Positions 26,581-35,159 of a stretch of 64,000 nt of DNA are shown one piece after another. Position numbers and translations under genes: made by a program. Source of the DNA: Taklimakanibacter albus (GTDB lineage Bacteria > Pseudomonadota > Alphaproteobacteria > Rhizobiales > Aestuariivirgaceae); contig NZ_JAENHL010000008.1 in NCBI RefSeq assembly GCF_016595235.1, positions 292,390 through 356,389 of the forward strand, written 5' to 3'. Below the pieces are notes generated by a model, which made no database searches, had not been told where the DNA came from, and saw only the letters and a list, made by a program, of their open reading frames with translations. Numbering within the stretch: position 1 is the first letter of the stretch; each line of letters begins with the position of its first letter.

Positions 26581-26597
26581 GAAGTGTATAATATATT
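26581..26597 (-). promoter_or_regulatory. Candidate GntR operator, site 2
   Basis: Minus-strand 17-mer AATATATTATACACTTC, 46 bp before the substrate-binding-protein ATG and 61 bp after the GntR gene stop. It differs from site 1 at two positions only (T to C at 12 and 14). The placement fits control of the ABC operon. Confidence 0.55.
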
Positions 26598-26643
26598 TCA
26601 TACTGAACAATCACCAATAGCATCCAGCCCGGGGGAAACGTCG

Positions 26644-28281
26644 ATGGGTTATTTCAATCATATCAATAGGCTGCGGAATATTTCGGCAATCACCGCCCTG
26701 CTGGCCTTGGGTGCGGTGCCGGCCGCCGCGGATGCGCAGAATGGCGTTCTCCGCGTCGGCACCAGCTTCAGCTGCTCATCGCTCAATCCCTATACGACGA
26801 CGCAATCCTCCTGCCTCGCCGCGCTGAGACTCATGTATCCCTCGCTCGGCCAGGCTTCCGGCAGCGAGGTCCTGCCCGATCTCGCCACGTCCTGGAGTAG
26901 CGACGACAAGGGCGCGGTCTGGACCTTCAAGCTCAAGACCGGCCAATGGAGTGACGGCAAGCCGCTCACCGCCAAGGATGCCGCCTTCACCTTCAACATG
27001 CTGCTCAAGCATGTGAACGGGCCGACGGCGCGGCGCGCCCGCGCCATCGCCAATGTCGAGAAAGCGGAAGCCGCCGACGACCAGACGCTGGTCATCACCT
27101 TCAAGCAGCCCACGTCCAATGCAGTCGGTCGCCTGGCGCAGATCCTGATCGTGCCGGAGCATGTCTGGGCGCCGCTGGCCGAAGGCGACGGCACCAAGAT
27201 CGCCACTTTCCCCAATGACGAGCCGGTGGTTGGCGGCCCCTTCAAGCTCGCCCGCTTCGCCGCCGACCAGGTCATTCTGCTTGAAGCCAATGGCGATTAT
27301 TTCGGCGCCGCCCCGGCGCTCAAGGGCGTCGGCATCCAGTTCTTCACCGACTCGACCTCGATGGTGCAGGCGCTCGTCAACAAGCAGCTCGATCTCGTGA
27401 CGCCACTGCCCGTCACCTCCGTCGAGGCGGTCAAGAAAGCTGGCATCACCGTCGCCAGCTATCCGGGCCTGCGCTTCCACAGCTGGCTGTTCAACAGCTC
27501 GGAGAACCAGAAGGCGTTCCCCGAAATCCGTGACATCAAGCTGCGCCAGGCCTTCGCCCATGCGATCGACCGCAAGAAGATCGCCGAGGTCGCTTACCTG
27601 GGCTTCGCCACGCCGGGCGACTCGATGGTGCCGAAGGTCACCGGCGACTGGTCCAATCCGAAGATCGTGCCGGAGACATTCGACCTCGATCTCGCCAACA
27701 AGCTGCTCGATGAAGCGGGCTACGCCAAGGGCGCCGATGGCTGGCGCACCACCAATGGCCGCAAGATGAGCTACAAGGTGCTGATTCCCGCCAATGTCGA
27801 GGGCGCCGAAGGCCTGCGCGCGCTCGAGATCGTCACTGCCGACTTCAAGCAGATCGGCGTCGAGCTCATCACCGAGCAGAGCGACAACGCCACCATCGCC
27901 GCGGCGATCACCGGCCCCGACAATACATTCGCCGACTCCACCATCGCGCAATGGGGCTGGATCCCGCAAATGGATCCGGACTTCATCCTCTCGGTGGTGC
28001 TGTGCAGCCAGATCGGCGGCCTCTCCGAGACGGCCTATTGCAACAAGGACTATGACGCGCTCTATGACGCGCAGGCCAAGGAAGTCGATCTCGAGAAGCG
28101 CAAGCAGACCGTGTGGCAGATGCAGGAGATCTTGGAGCGCGACCGCCCCTATATCGTCACGGTCCAGCAGAACAATGTCGAGGCCTACGCGCGGGGCTGG
28201 TCGGGCTTCATCGAGAATCCGATCGGCTTCCTCGATTACACCTCCAACCGGCCCTTCATGAGCATGAAGCCGGGCAATTGA
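26644..28281 (+). CDS. ABC transporter substrate-binding protein (family 5, peptide/nickel type)
   Basis: 545 residues from the ATG at 26644, with a GGGGGAAA ribosome site. The signal peptide covers about 1-31 (ending AAADA), with the mature protein in the periplasm. The SBP_bac_5 layout is clear: VLRVGTSF opening, DLATSWSSDDKGAVWTFKLKTG, DAAFTF, and the C-terminal LERDRPYIVTVQQNN. Related proteins bind dipeptides, oligopeptides or other amides. It starts a five-gene transporter and enzyme operon after a 124-bp gap that holds candidate operator site 2. Confidence 0.95.
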   Translation: MGYFNHINRLRNISAITALLALGAVPAAADAQNGVLRVGTSFSCSSLNPYTTTQSSCLAALRLMYPSLGQASGSEVLPDLATSWSSDDKGAVWTFKLKTGQWSDGKPLTAKDAAFTFNMLLKHVNGPTARRARAIANVEKAEAADDQTLVITFKQPTSNAVGRLAQILIVPEHVWAPLAEGDGTKIATFPNDEPVVGGPFKLARFAADQVILLEANGDYFGAAPALKGVGIQFFTDSTSMVQALVNKQLDLVTPLPVTSVEAVKKAGITVASYPGLRFHSWLFNSSENQKAFPEIRDIKLRQAFAHAIDRKKIAEVAYLGFATPGDSMVPKVTGDWSNPKIVPETFDLDLANKLLDEAGYAKGADGWRTTNGRKMSYKVLIPANVEGAEGLRALEIVTADFKQIGVELITEQSDNATIAAAITGPDNTFADSTIAQWGWIPQMDPDFILSVVLCSQIGGLSETAYCNKDYDALYDAQAKEVDLEKRKQTVWQMQEILERDRPYIVTVQQNNVEAYARGWSGFIENPIGFLDYTSNRPFMSMKPGN

Positions 28282-28328
28282 AGGATCTGCCGCTTGCACT
28301 CCTCTAGCCGGGCTTTTGCGTTCATCCG

Positions 28329-29294
28329 ATGACCAGCCGTTCGCGCTATCTTCTCGGCAAGATCGGCATCGCGATCTTCGGCATCTTCGCCACGCTGACG
28401 CTCAACTTCTTCCTGTTCCGGGTGCTACCGGGCGATGCGATCTCCAGCATGGCCCGGGTACCCGGCGGATCCGTCGAGCTCAAGGAAGCGCTGATGCGCC
28501 AGTTCGGCCTCGATAAGCCGCTATGGGGCCAATATCTCGACTACCTGGTGCAACTCGCGCAGGGCAATCTCGGCGTCTCCTATTCCTCGCTGCGCCCGGT
28601 GACCGACGAGGTTCTGCGGGCGCTCGGCAATACTGTGCCGATGACATTGCTCGGCATCCTCATCGCCATCCTGGTCGGCGTCACCAGCGGCATCATCGCC
28701 GCCTGGAAACATGACACCGCGATCGACAACGCCATCTCCAATATCGCCACCGTCGTCTATTCGGCGCCGACGCAATGGATCGCCATCATGCTGGTGCTGG
28801 CCTTCGCCAGCTATCTGCCGGTCTCGGGCGCATCCGATCCCTTCGCCTTCGCCAACGACTTCTGGTCGATCCTCGCCGATCGCGTGAAACACATGATCCT
28901 GCCGTCGTTGACGCTGGCGCTTGCCACCTTCGGTCAATACACGCTCGTCACGCGCTCGGCCGTTCTCGCCACGCTGGGAGAAGACTATGTCAGCGCCGCC
29001 AAGGCGCAAGGCTATCCGGTCAGCCGCATCCTCGCTTACCAAGCGCTGCCCAATGCGCTGGTGCCGATCGTGACGCTCATCGCGCTCTCCGCCGGTACCG
29101 TCATCGGCGGCTCGGTCGTGGTCGAGACGGCGTTTTCGTGGCCGGGCATCGGGCGCGCGATGTATGATGCCATCGTGCAGCGCGATTATCCGATGCTGCA
29201 GGGCGCGCTTCTTGTCGTCACCATCGTGGTGATTCTGGTCAATCTCCTGGCCGATCTCGTCAATATGAAGTTCGACCCGAGGATCGTCGAATGA
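28329..29294 (+). CDS. ABC transporter permease, DppB/OppB type
   Basis: 321 residues with six membrane helices. The N-terminal LNFFLFRVLPGD and the cytoplasmic EAA-like loop DYVSAAKAQGYPVSRILAY identify an inner-membrane permease of the peptide family. It pairs with the next gene to form the channel. It overlaps that gene by four bases (ATGA) and follows the binding protein by 47 bp. Confidence 0.95.
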   Translation: MTSRSRYLLGKIGIAIFGIFATLTLNFFLFRVLPGDAISSMARVPGGSVELKEALMRQFGLDKPLWGQYLDYLVQLAQGNLGVSYSSLRPVTDEVLRALGNTVPMTLLGILIAILVGVTSGIIAAWKHDTAIDNAISNIATVVYSAPTQWIAIMLVLAFASYLPVSGASDPFAFANDFWSILADRVKHMILPSLTLALATFGQYTLVTRSAVLATLGEDYVSAAKAQGYPVSRILAYQALPNALVPIVTLIALSAGTVIGGSVVVETAFSWPGIGRAMYDAIVQRDYPMLQGALLVVTIVVILVNLLADLVNMKFDPRIVE

Positions 29295-30145
29295 AGTTCA
29301 AAGCGGCGATCACGATCCTAGGTCTGTTTTTTCTGGCCGCCCTCTCGGGACCGTTGTTCGGGATCGATCCAGGGCCGATCGATGTCCAACACATCTTCGC
29401 GGCACCTTCGGCGCAGAACTGGCTCGGCAGCGATGATGCCGGGCGCGATGTGCTGATCCAGCTGGTGATCGGCGCCTTGCCGTCGCTGGTCATGGGGTTG
29501 TCGGCCGCGGCCGTCGCCATTCTGATCGGCGGCACGGTCGGCATCCTCGCCGGCTATTCGCGCGGCTGGCTCGATCTCGTGCTGCTGCGCATCATGGATT
29601 ATTTCATCGTCGTGCCGGCTTTGCCCTTCGCCATGGTGATCACCGCCATCTGGGGACCGGGTCTCGGCCACATGATCGTGGTGATCGGCATTCTCCTGTG
29701 GTCGACCACGGCACGCGTGGTGCGCGCGCAAGTCAAATCCGGACGCGAGCGGCTCTATGTGCAACGTGCCCGGGCGTTGGGCGCCAGCCATCTTCATATA
29801 TTGACGCGCCATATCCTGCCGCAGGTATTGCCGCTCATCGGCACCACCGGCTCGCTCGCGGTGGCACTCGCCATCCTCACCCAGGCGGCGCTCGAATTCT
29901 TCGGCCTCGCCGGCACCGGCGTGCTCTCCTGGGGCACGATGATCCGCTTCGCCTTCCAGCGCGATGCGATGCTGAACGATGCTTGGTGGATGGTCGTGCC
30001 GCCCGGCCTCTGCATATGCCTCGTCATCACCGCTTGCTATTGGCTGGCGCAGAGCCTCGAACAAAGATTCAATCCGCGTCTCCACACCACCGACCTGCGC
30101 ATCCGCTCCTTCGCCTTGCGCGCCCCAGCAACGGAGAAACCGTGA
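29291..30145 (+). CDS. ABC transporter permease, DppC/OppC type
   Basis: 284 residues. The N-terminal helix is followed by AQNWLGSDDAGRDVLIQLVIGA, a DppC hallmark, and the EAA loop RLYVQRARALGASHLHILTRHILPQ. Second permease subunit. Its TGA shares one base with the ATG of the ATPase gene (TGATG). Confidence 0.95.
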   Translation: MKFKAAITILGLFFLAALSGPLFGIDPGPIDVQHIFAAPSAQNWLGSDDAGRDVLIQLVIGALPSLVMGLSAAAVAILIGGTVGILAGYSRGWLDLVLLRIMDYFIVVPALPFAMVITAIWGPGLGHMIVVIGILLWSTTARVVRAQVKSGRERLYVQRARALGASHLHILTRHILPQVLPLIGTTGSLAVALAILTQAALEFFGLAGTGVLSWGTMIRFAFQRDAMLNDAWWMVVPPGLCICLVITACYWLAQSLEQRFNPRLHTTDLRIRSFALRAPATEKP

Positions 30146-30939
30146 TGCCGGTGATCGAGGTCGAGAGGCTCAATGTGTGGATGCAGGCGGGCGACGGCCG
30201 CATCATCCACGCCGTCAAGAATGCCAATCTTTCGCTCGGCAATGGCGGGCAATTGGCGATCATCGGGGAATCGGGCAGCGGCAAGTCCACCTTACTGATG
30301 GCGCTGCTCGGCCTCCTGCCGCCCAATGCCAGCGTATCGGGGCGCGTCGTCGTCAATGGCGTCGACGTGCTCGAAGGTCCGGAAGCAGCGCTCGCCGGAT
30401 TGCGCTGGCGCGAGGTGGCCATGGTGTTCCAGGCCTCATCGAACCCGCTCAGTCCGGTCCATATGATCGGCCAGCAACTGACGCGGCTCCTCGTCTTTCA
30501 CGGCTTCGACCCGAAGCGTGCCAAGGCCCGCATGCGCGAGCTTCTCGACATGGTGCGCCTGCCCACCGCGTGCGAACAACTCTATCCGCATCAGCTGTCG
30601 GGCGGCATGCGTCAGCGCGTCGTCATCGCCTTCGCCCTCGCCTGCCGACCGAAGATCCTGCTCGCCGATGAGCCGACCACGGCGCTCGATCCGATCGTCC
30701 AGGCCGAGATCATCGAGCTGATCCTGGCGCTACGCCAGTCGCTCGATCTGGCGCTCGTATTGGTCAGCCATGATCTGGCGCTGGTCGGGCGCATGCAGGG
30801 CGATCTCGCGGTGATGCTGGCAGGAGAGATCGTCGAATATGGACCGGTCAACCAGCTGATGACGAAACCCACGCACGAGCACTTACGCACGCTGCTCGCC
30901 GCCTTGCCGGATTTCGGTCTGGTGGAGGAACCGGCATGA
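30145..30939 (+). CDS. ABC transporter ATP-binding protein, DppD type
   Basis: 264 residues. Walker A GESGSGKST (about 41-49), Q-loop VFQASSNPLSP, signature LSGGMRQRV, Walker B ILLADEPTT and the H-loop VLVSHDLA are all complete. It lacks the long Cys-rich C-terminus of many DppD proteins. Energises the peptide-type importer. It overlaps the next ATPase gene by four bases. Confidence 0.95.
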   Translation: MPVIEVERLNVWMQAGDGRIIHAVKNANLSLGNGGQLAIIGESGSGKSTLLMALLGLLPPNASVSGRVVVNGVDVLEGPEAALAGLRWREVAMVFQASSNPLSPVHMIGQQLTRLLVFHGFDPKRAKARMRELLDMVRLPTACEQLYPHQLSGGMRQRVVIAFALACRPKILLADEPTTALDPIVQAEIIELILALRQSLDLALVLVSHDLALVGRMQGDLAVMLAGEIVEYGPVNQLMTKPTHEHLRTLLAALPDFGLVEEPA

Positions 30940-31733
30940 GCGCCCTTCTCGAACTCAAATCCGTGCGGGTGGAATTCGCGGCGCGCGGCCTCTTCGGCGA
31001 AGGCCCACGGGTCGTCGCCGTCGATGATGCGAACCTTATTGTCGGGCGCGGCGAGATCGTGGCGCTGATCGGCGCCTCGGGCTCCGGCAAGACGACGACA
31101 ATGCGCGCCGCCCTCGGGCTGCAGCCCATCGATGCGGGCGAGATCCTGCTGTCCGGTCAGGCCCTGAACAAGATGGCGGGGGGCGCGCTCAAGGATCTGC
31201 GCCGGCGCGTGCAGCTCATCTTTCAGGACCCGACCGAGGCGCTCAATCCGCGCATGACGGTCGATGAGATCATGCGCGAAGGCCTGAGCATCCACCACAT
31301 CGGCGCCAACGCCGCGGAACGACGTCAGATGATCGATGCGGCTCTGGGCTTCGTTGGCCTCAGCCCGCCCGGCGACTTCCTCGCCCGCCATCCACACAGA
31401 CTCTCAGGCGGCCAGCGCCAGCGCGTCGCCATCGCCGCTTCCCTCGCTCTCTCGCCTGATCTGCTCATCGCCGATGAGCCGGTCTCGATGCTCGATCCGT
31501 CGATCCGGGCCGGCATTCTCGATCTCTTCGCCAGATTACGCGCCGAGCGCCAGATGAGCACGCTGATGGTGACGCATGATCTGCCATCCGCCTACCATCT
31601 CGCCGACCGCGTCTATGTGATGAACAACGGCCGCATCGTCGAGCACGGGGCGACGCGGACAGTCTTCCAGGCGCCGCGCCACGACTACACAAAAACATTG
31701 ATCCGGGCGGCAAGCGGACGGCCCGTCGCATGA
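30936..31733 (+). CDS. ABC transporter ATP-binding protein, DppF type
   Basis: 265 residues. Walker A GASGSGKTT, Q-loop FQDPTEALNPRM, signature LSGGQRQRV, Walker B LIADEPVSMLDPS and H-loop VTHDLP are present. Second ATPase of the importer. The TGA overlaps the acetamidase gene's ATG by four bases, so transport and hydrolysis are translationally coupled. Confidence 0.95.
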   Translation: MSALLELKSVRVEFAARGLFGEGPRVVAVDDANLIVGRGEIVALIGASGSGKTTTMRAALGLQPIDAGEILLSGQALNKMAGGALKDLRRRVQLIFQDPTEALNPRMTVDEIMREGLSIHHIGANAAERRQMIDAALGFVGLSPPGDFLARHPHRLSGGQRQRVAIAASLALSPDLLIADEPVSMLDPSIRAGILDLFARLRAERQMSTLMVTHDLPSAYHLADRVYVMNNGRIVEHGATRTVFQAPRHDYTKTLIRAASGRPVA

Positions 31734-32749
31734 CGATCAGCCGTCCGCATCCCGTCCGCGTCCCGGCCGCCGCGCATCAGTTCGTCTTCGACCCCGATGC
31801 CGTGCCCGCTCTCCATATCCGCTCCGGCGACACGATCCTGGTCGAGACGCTCGATTGTTTCTCGGGGCGCCTCACTGCCGAGAGTCCGCCCCTGCGGGAC
31901 GACCAAGATGTGCTCGACCACATCGGCGGGCGCTACAATCCGGTGAACCGACCGATCTTCGTCACCGAGGCCGAACCCGGCGATGTGCTCGCGGTCGACA
32001 TCATCGACATCGCGCTGGGCGCCCGGCAAGGCTTTGCGGTGACCCATGTGGCGGATGACTGGGCGCGTCAGTTCGGCGGCGAGGATTTTGCCGGCAGCGT
32101 TGCGCCGGCGACGGTCATCGCCCGGCTCGATGGCGGCACAATTATGCTGCCACTCGATGGCGGACTCATCGCTTGTCCCGCACGGCCGATGATCGGCACC
32201 ATAGGAACAGCGCCAGCTCAATCGATCAGCTCGCTCCTCTACGGTGCATCGCATGGCGGCAATCTCGATTGCCCGCTCATCCGTCCCGGCGCGACCGTGC
32301 ATCTCCCCGTCAATGTGCCGGGTGCGCTGCTCTCTTTGGGCGATGTCCATGCCTTGATGGGCGACGGCGAGATCACCGGCACCGCGCTCGAAACCAGCGC
32401 CGATGTCACGATCCGGGTGCGAGTGGAGAAGAACCGCCGCATCTCGCTTGCGACGCCCCGTTTGAGCGACGACGATTGCCTGGGCTCACTCGGCTGCGCG
32501 GCGCGTGGGAGTCTCCAGACCAATATCCAGATCGCTGTCCGCGACCTGGCCCTCAGCCTGGAGCAGGCCTGCGGACTCTCACCGGGCGATGCGCTTCAGC
32601 TCTTCAATCTCTTCGGTCGGATCACCGTCAACCAGGCCGTCGGCAGCGATGCGGATGGCTGGTCAAGCGTTCTGGCGCATATTGCCAGAAGCGATCTCGA
32701 CCGCGTGCTGTCCGCTATTTCGCCAGCGCCGGCATCGCGGCATTCATGA
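31730..32749 (+). CDS. Acetamidase/formamidase family protein
   Basis: 339 residues. FmdA/AmdA enzymes hydrolyse short amides (formamide, acetamide) to ammonia and the acid. The family core is clear: GRYNPVNRPIFVTEAEPGD, the HGGNLD metal region, and GDVHALMGDGEITGTALE. It is the last gene of the transporter operon, coupled by ATGA to the DppF-type ATPase, so it probably acts on the imported compound in the cytoplasm. Its 3' end overlaps the convergent glutamine-amidotransferase gene by 35 bp. Confidence 0.93.
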   Translation: MTISRPHPVRVPAAAHQFVFDPDAVPALHIRSGDTILVETLDCFSGRLTAESPPLRDDQDVLDHIGGRYNPVNRPIFVTEAEPGDVLAVDIIDIALGARQGFAVTHVADDWARQFGGEDFAGSVAPATVIARLDGGTIMLPLDGGLIACPARPMIGTIGTAPAQSISSLLYGASHGGNLDCPLIRPGATVHLPVNVPGALLSLGDVHALMGDGEITGTALETSADVTIRVRVEKNRRISLATPRLSDDDCLGSLGCAARGSLQTNIQIAVRDLALSLEQACGLSPGDALQLFNLFGRITVNQAVGSDADGWSSVLAHIARSDLDRVLSAISPAPASRHS

Positions 32750-33443
32750 AGCCGCGATAGAGTGTCCGCGCATTGGCGATGAAGCCCGGCATCAAAGGCT
32801 CCGCTTCCTTGGCCAGAGCCTGCAATGCGCTAGGGCCGCGCACCTTGGCAAGCGCCTCTTCATAGGCCGGTACCTTGCCCCAGTCGGGTATGGTCGAAGC
32901 TTCGAGCTCGACATGATACTGCATCGAATAAGTGTGGCGACCGATGCGCATCGCCTGGATCGCACAAACATCGGAGCGCGCCAGGATGACCGCATCCTCG
33001 GGCGCCTGGGCCACCTTCACACTGTGCCACTGCAGAGCCTTCATCCGGTGCGGCAGGCCTGAGAAGACCGGATCGCTCTTGCCGGCCTCAGTGAGCTCGA
33101 TATCGAGAATACCGACTTCCGGCGGTCGCTGCGGTCCGCAGGTGCCGCCCAGCGCGTCGGCAAGCAGCTGATGGCCGAGGCACACGCCGAGGAATGGCCG
33201 TTTCAATTCCCGCACCCATTTGCGGATGGCGCGTTTCTCAGGGATGAGCCAGGGATGCTCCTCGACATCCCACACATCCATCGGCCCACCCATGACCCAG
33301 AGCATATCATAGGCCTCGAGCGGTGGGATGGCGTCGCCCTCGTCGAGCTCGGCGGCATCCCAGCTGATGCCGTCTTCCTTCAGAAAGCTACGCAGAACCG
33401 CCGGATGTTCACAAGCGAGATGCTGGAAGACGAGGAGTTTCAT
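32715..33443 (-). CDS. Class I glutamine amidotransferase-like protein (GMP synthase-like)
   Basis: 242 residues from the ATG at 33443 (AGGGA upstream); an in-frame TTG two codons earlier is less likely. The class I GATase nucleophile is in GVCLGHQLLADALGG, and the His/Glu end of the triad is in MQYHVELE. No synthetase domain is attached, so the ammonia acceptor is unknown; such stand-alone proteins often act on gamma-glutamyl compounds. Monocistronic, with 66 bp to the next gene. Overlaps the acetamidase gene tail-to-tail. Confidence 0.9.
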   Translation of the reverse strand: MKLLVFQHLACEHPAVLRSFLKEDGISWDAAELDEGDAIPPLEAYDMLWVMGGPMDVWDVEEHPWLIPEKRAIRKWVRELKRPFLGVCLGHQLLADALGGTCGPQRPPEVGILDIELTEAGKSDPVFSGLPHRMKALQWHSVKVAQAPEDAVILARSDVCAIQAMRIGRHTYSMQYHVELEASTIPDWGKVPAYEEALAKVRGPSALQALAKEAEPLMPGFIANARTLYRGFMNAAMPALAK

Positions 33444-33509
33444 GCCCAATCCCTGGCGCTCGAATAGCGATGACGGGTGCAGTCTATCGGGAAAGCCGCC
33501 CAGCGCAAA

Positions 33510-34289
33510 TCATTTGACGCTGACCTTATGGCGGTCGATCGCCGCGAGATCGGTGACGTAGTTGCCGTCACGATCAATGCCACTCCGGATCTCGCGTCGC
33601 ATCTCGAGGTCATGACGTTTCCGGAACTCGGCCAATTCCTCGCGCGGATCGATTCCCATCCTCGCGACCAAGTCCATATTGGGCCCCCCCACTGGTCGGG
33701 TGTGGACAACAGGGCTCTCATCGATCACCGCGATCCCACGCTCGGGATAGCCCAGCAATTTAGGAAACAGCAGATCCTGGCCCCAGGAGCTGGCCGTCGC
33801 GCCAAAATAGGGGGCACAAAGATCGAGCGCCTTGCGCGAAAAACACGCGGCCATGACCTCGACAAAACTCGTATAACGCAACCGCATATGGGGGCGGCGC
33901 ACGGTGATCTGATGCGAAATATATGAGCCTTCGTCCAGAGCCGGTTGCGCCAGATCGAGATCATATTGGGCTACGATCTCGAAGAAGCGATTGATCGTCG
34001 GCAGATCTACGGACAGATCGTCATCGGGCAACCAGAACCAGTCATAGTGGTCGATCCGGCTTCCGAGCTTCTCCAGACACTCCGCCGTGCCGATCGCTTT
34101 GGTGCCCTTCTCGAAAGACAAGGTGATGTCGGAGGCCCGGTGGCGATAAGGCCGCCGCAGGTCCCCGAAATAGCTGATATGCAAATCCCAATTGCGCTTC
34201 TGCGACGGCGGTTGCACCAGCCATTGGGGATGCAGGGATTCATCACCAGCACGCACAATGACAAGAACGCGCCGTTCACTTGCACTCAT
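33510..34289 (-). CDS. DUF707 protein, glycosyltransferase-like
   Basis: 259 residues. The opening RRVLVIVRAGDESLHPQWL, the metal-like LPDDDLSVD (Asp89-91), AQPALDEGSYISH and SSWGQDLLFP match DUF707, which looks like a GT-A glycosyltransferase fold with a DxD-type motif. Function and acceptor are unknown. It sits between the amidotransferase and the sortase gene on the same strand, with about 60-bp gaps, so linkage to surface-protein decoration is possible but not shown. Confidence 0.85.
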   Translation of the reverse strand: MSASERRVLVIVRAGDESLHPQWLVQPPSQKRNWDLHISYFGDLRRPYRHRASDITLSFEKGTKAIGTAECLEKLGSRIDHYDWFWLPDDDLSVDLPTINRFFEIVAQYDLDLAQPALDEGSYISHQITVRRPHMRLRYTSFVEVMAACFSRKALDLCAPYFGATASSWGQDLLFPKLLGYPERGIAVIDESPVVHTRPVGGPNMDLVARMGIDPREELAEFRKRHDLEMRREIRSGIDRDGNYVTDLAAIDRHKVSVK

Positions 34290-34349
34290 ATCGTCTCTCT
34301 GGATTGATCCTGTGGCGAGAGACGAACCATAGACACAAAACAGACAGTT

Positions 34350-35159
34350 TCAATAGAGATTGGCGCGGGCGATCCTCTTGCTGTCACCGAACATCGCGGA
34401 GGGCTTGAGGCGCGCATGAACGACGTAGCGCAATGGCCCGCCGAGCTGGCCGTCGAGAGGCCAGCAGGTGGCGAGTGCCAGATTGTAGCCCGGCGCACCG
34501 GCATCGATCTTCGACTGGTCCCAACGCACGATTTCGGCGCCTGTCATCTCATAGGTGAAGGTGATGCCATCATCGCGGGTGACCTTGATCTCGTCGCCTA
34601 CTTTAAGATCGCCCAGGAAGCTGAAATGCGTATCGCGATGCGCGGCGAAAACTGCCGTGCCGCGCTCGCCGGGCCTGGGTGTCTGCGCGAGGTGACCGGG
34701 GCCGAAGGCCAGCGCCTGGCCGCTGCCGCCGGCAAGCGCAATCGCCGATGCCTGAAGACGCGGCACCGCAATGCGCGCCACCGGCCAGGTATCGGCCCAG
34801 TTCCAGGGTTTGACCGGTTTGCTGGTGGCAACGCTCTCCCCGAAAGCGCGGTCGAGCAGGATCTGCGCCAATCCCGCCTTGGCCTTGATCCACAGGCCCT
34901 CGCCGAGAAGACCGATGCCGAGAACGGCGCAGAGAAGAGAAAGGACCAGGAAGAGCCTCGGAATGGCCTTGCGGGTTTCAGCTTCGCTCCCCTCCCCGGA
35001 CTTTCGCCCGGTGAGGGAGAGCGAGCCGATCGCCGTCCGTATTCCGTTCTCTTCGGCGGCCGCCTTCGCCATCCGATGGTGCAGCTCCTCGCGAGCCTTG
35101 CGGGCGCGGCGCGAGCGCCGCATCCAGAAGACCGGCATCTGGTCGATCCCGCTTCTCAT
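34350..35159 (-). CDS. Class GN (Gram-negative) sortase
   Basis: 269 residues. Sortases cleave an LPXTG-like signal and join the protein to an amine. The catalytic residues are His174 (AAHRDTH), Cys232 (LATCWPL) and Arg244 (GGPLRYVV). One membrane helix is at about 67-87, so the catalytic domain faces the periplasm. The N-terminal cytoplasmic tail of about 65 residues is long; residues 46-62 are encoded by an imperfect palindrome (34985-35023) that looks like an inserted repeat. The gene overlaps its substrate gene by four bases (ATGA), a conserved two-gene cassette in proteobacteria. Confidence 0.93.
   Translation of the reverse strand: MRSGIDQMPVFWMRRSRRARKAREELHHRMAKAAAEENGIRTAIGSLSLTGRKSGEGSEAETRKAIPRLFLVLSLLCAVLGIGLLGEGLWIKAKAGLAQILLDRAFGESVATSKPVKPWNWADTWPVARIAVPRLQASAIALAGGSGQALAFGPGHLAQTPRPGERGTAVFAAHRDTHFSFLGDLKVGDEIKVTRDDGITFTYEMTGAEIVRWDQSKIDAGAPGYNLALATCWPLDGQLGGPLRYVVHARLKPSAMFGDSKRIARANLY
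34985..35023. repeat. Imperfect palindrome inside the sortase coding region
   Basis: Plus-strand left arm CGCTCCCCTCCCCGG and right arm CCGGTGAGGGAGAGCG flank a loop ACTTTCGC. This 'CTCCCCTCCCC...GGTGAGGGAGAG' form is a familiar alphaproteobacterial intergenic repeat. Here it is read through in frame and encodes about SLTGRKSGEGSEA of the sortase's cytoplasmic tail. Confidence 0.6.
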
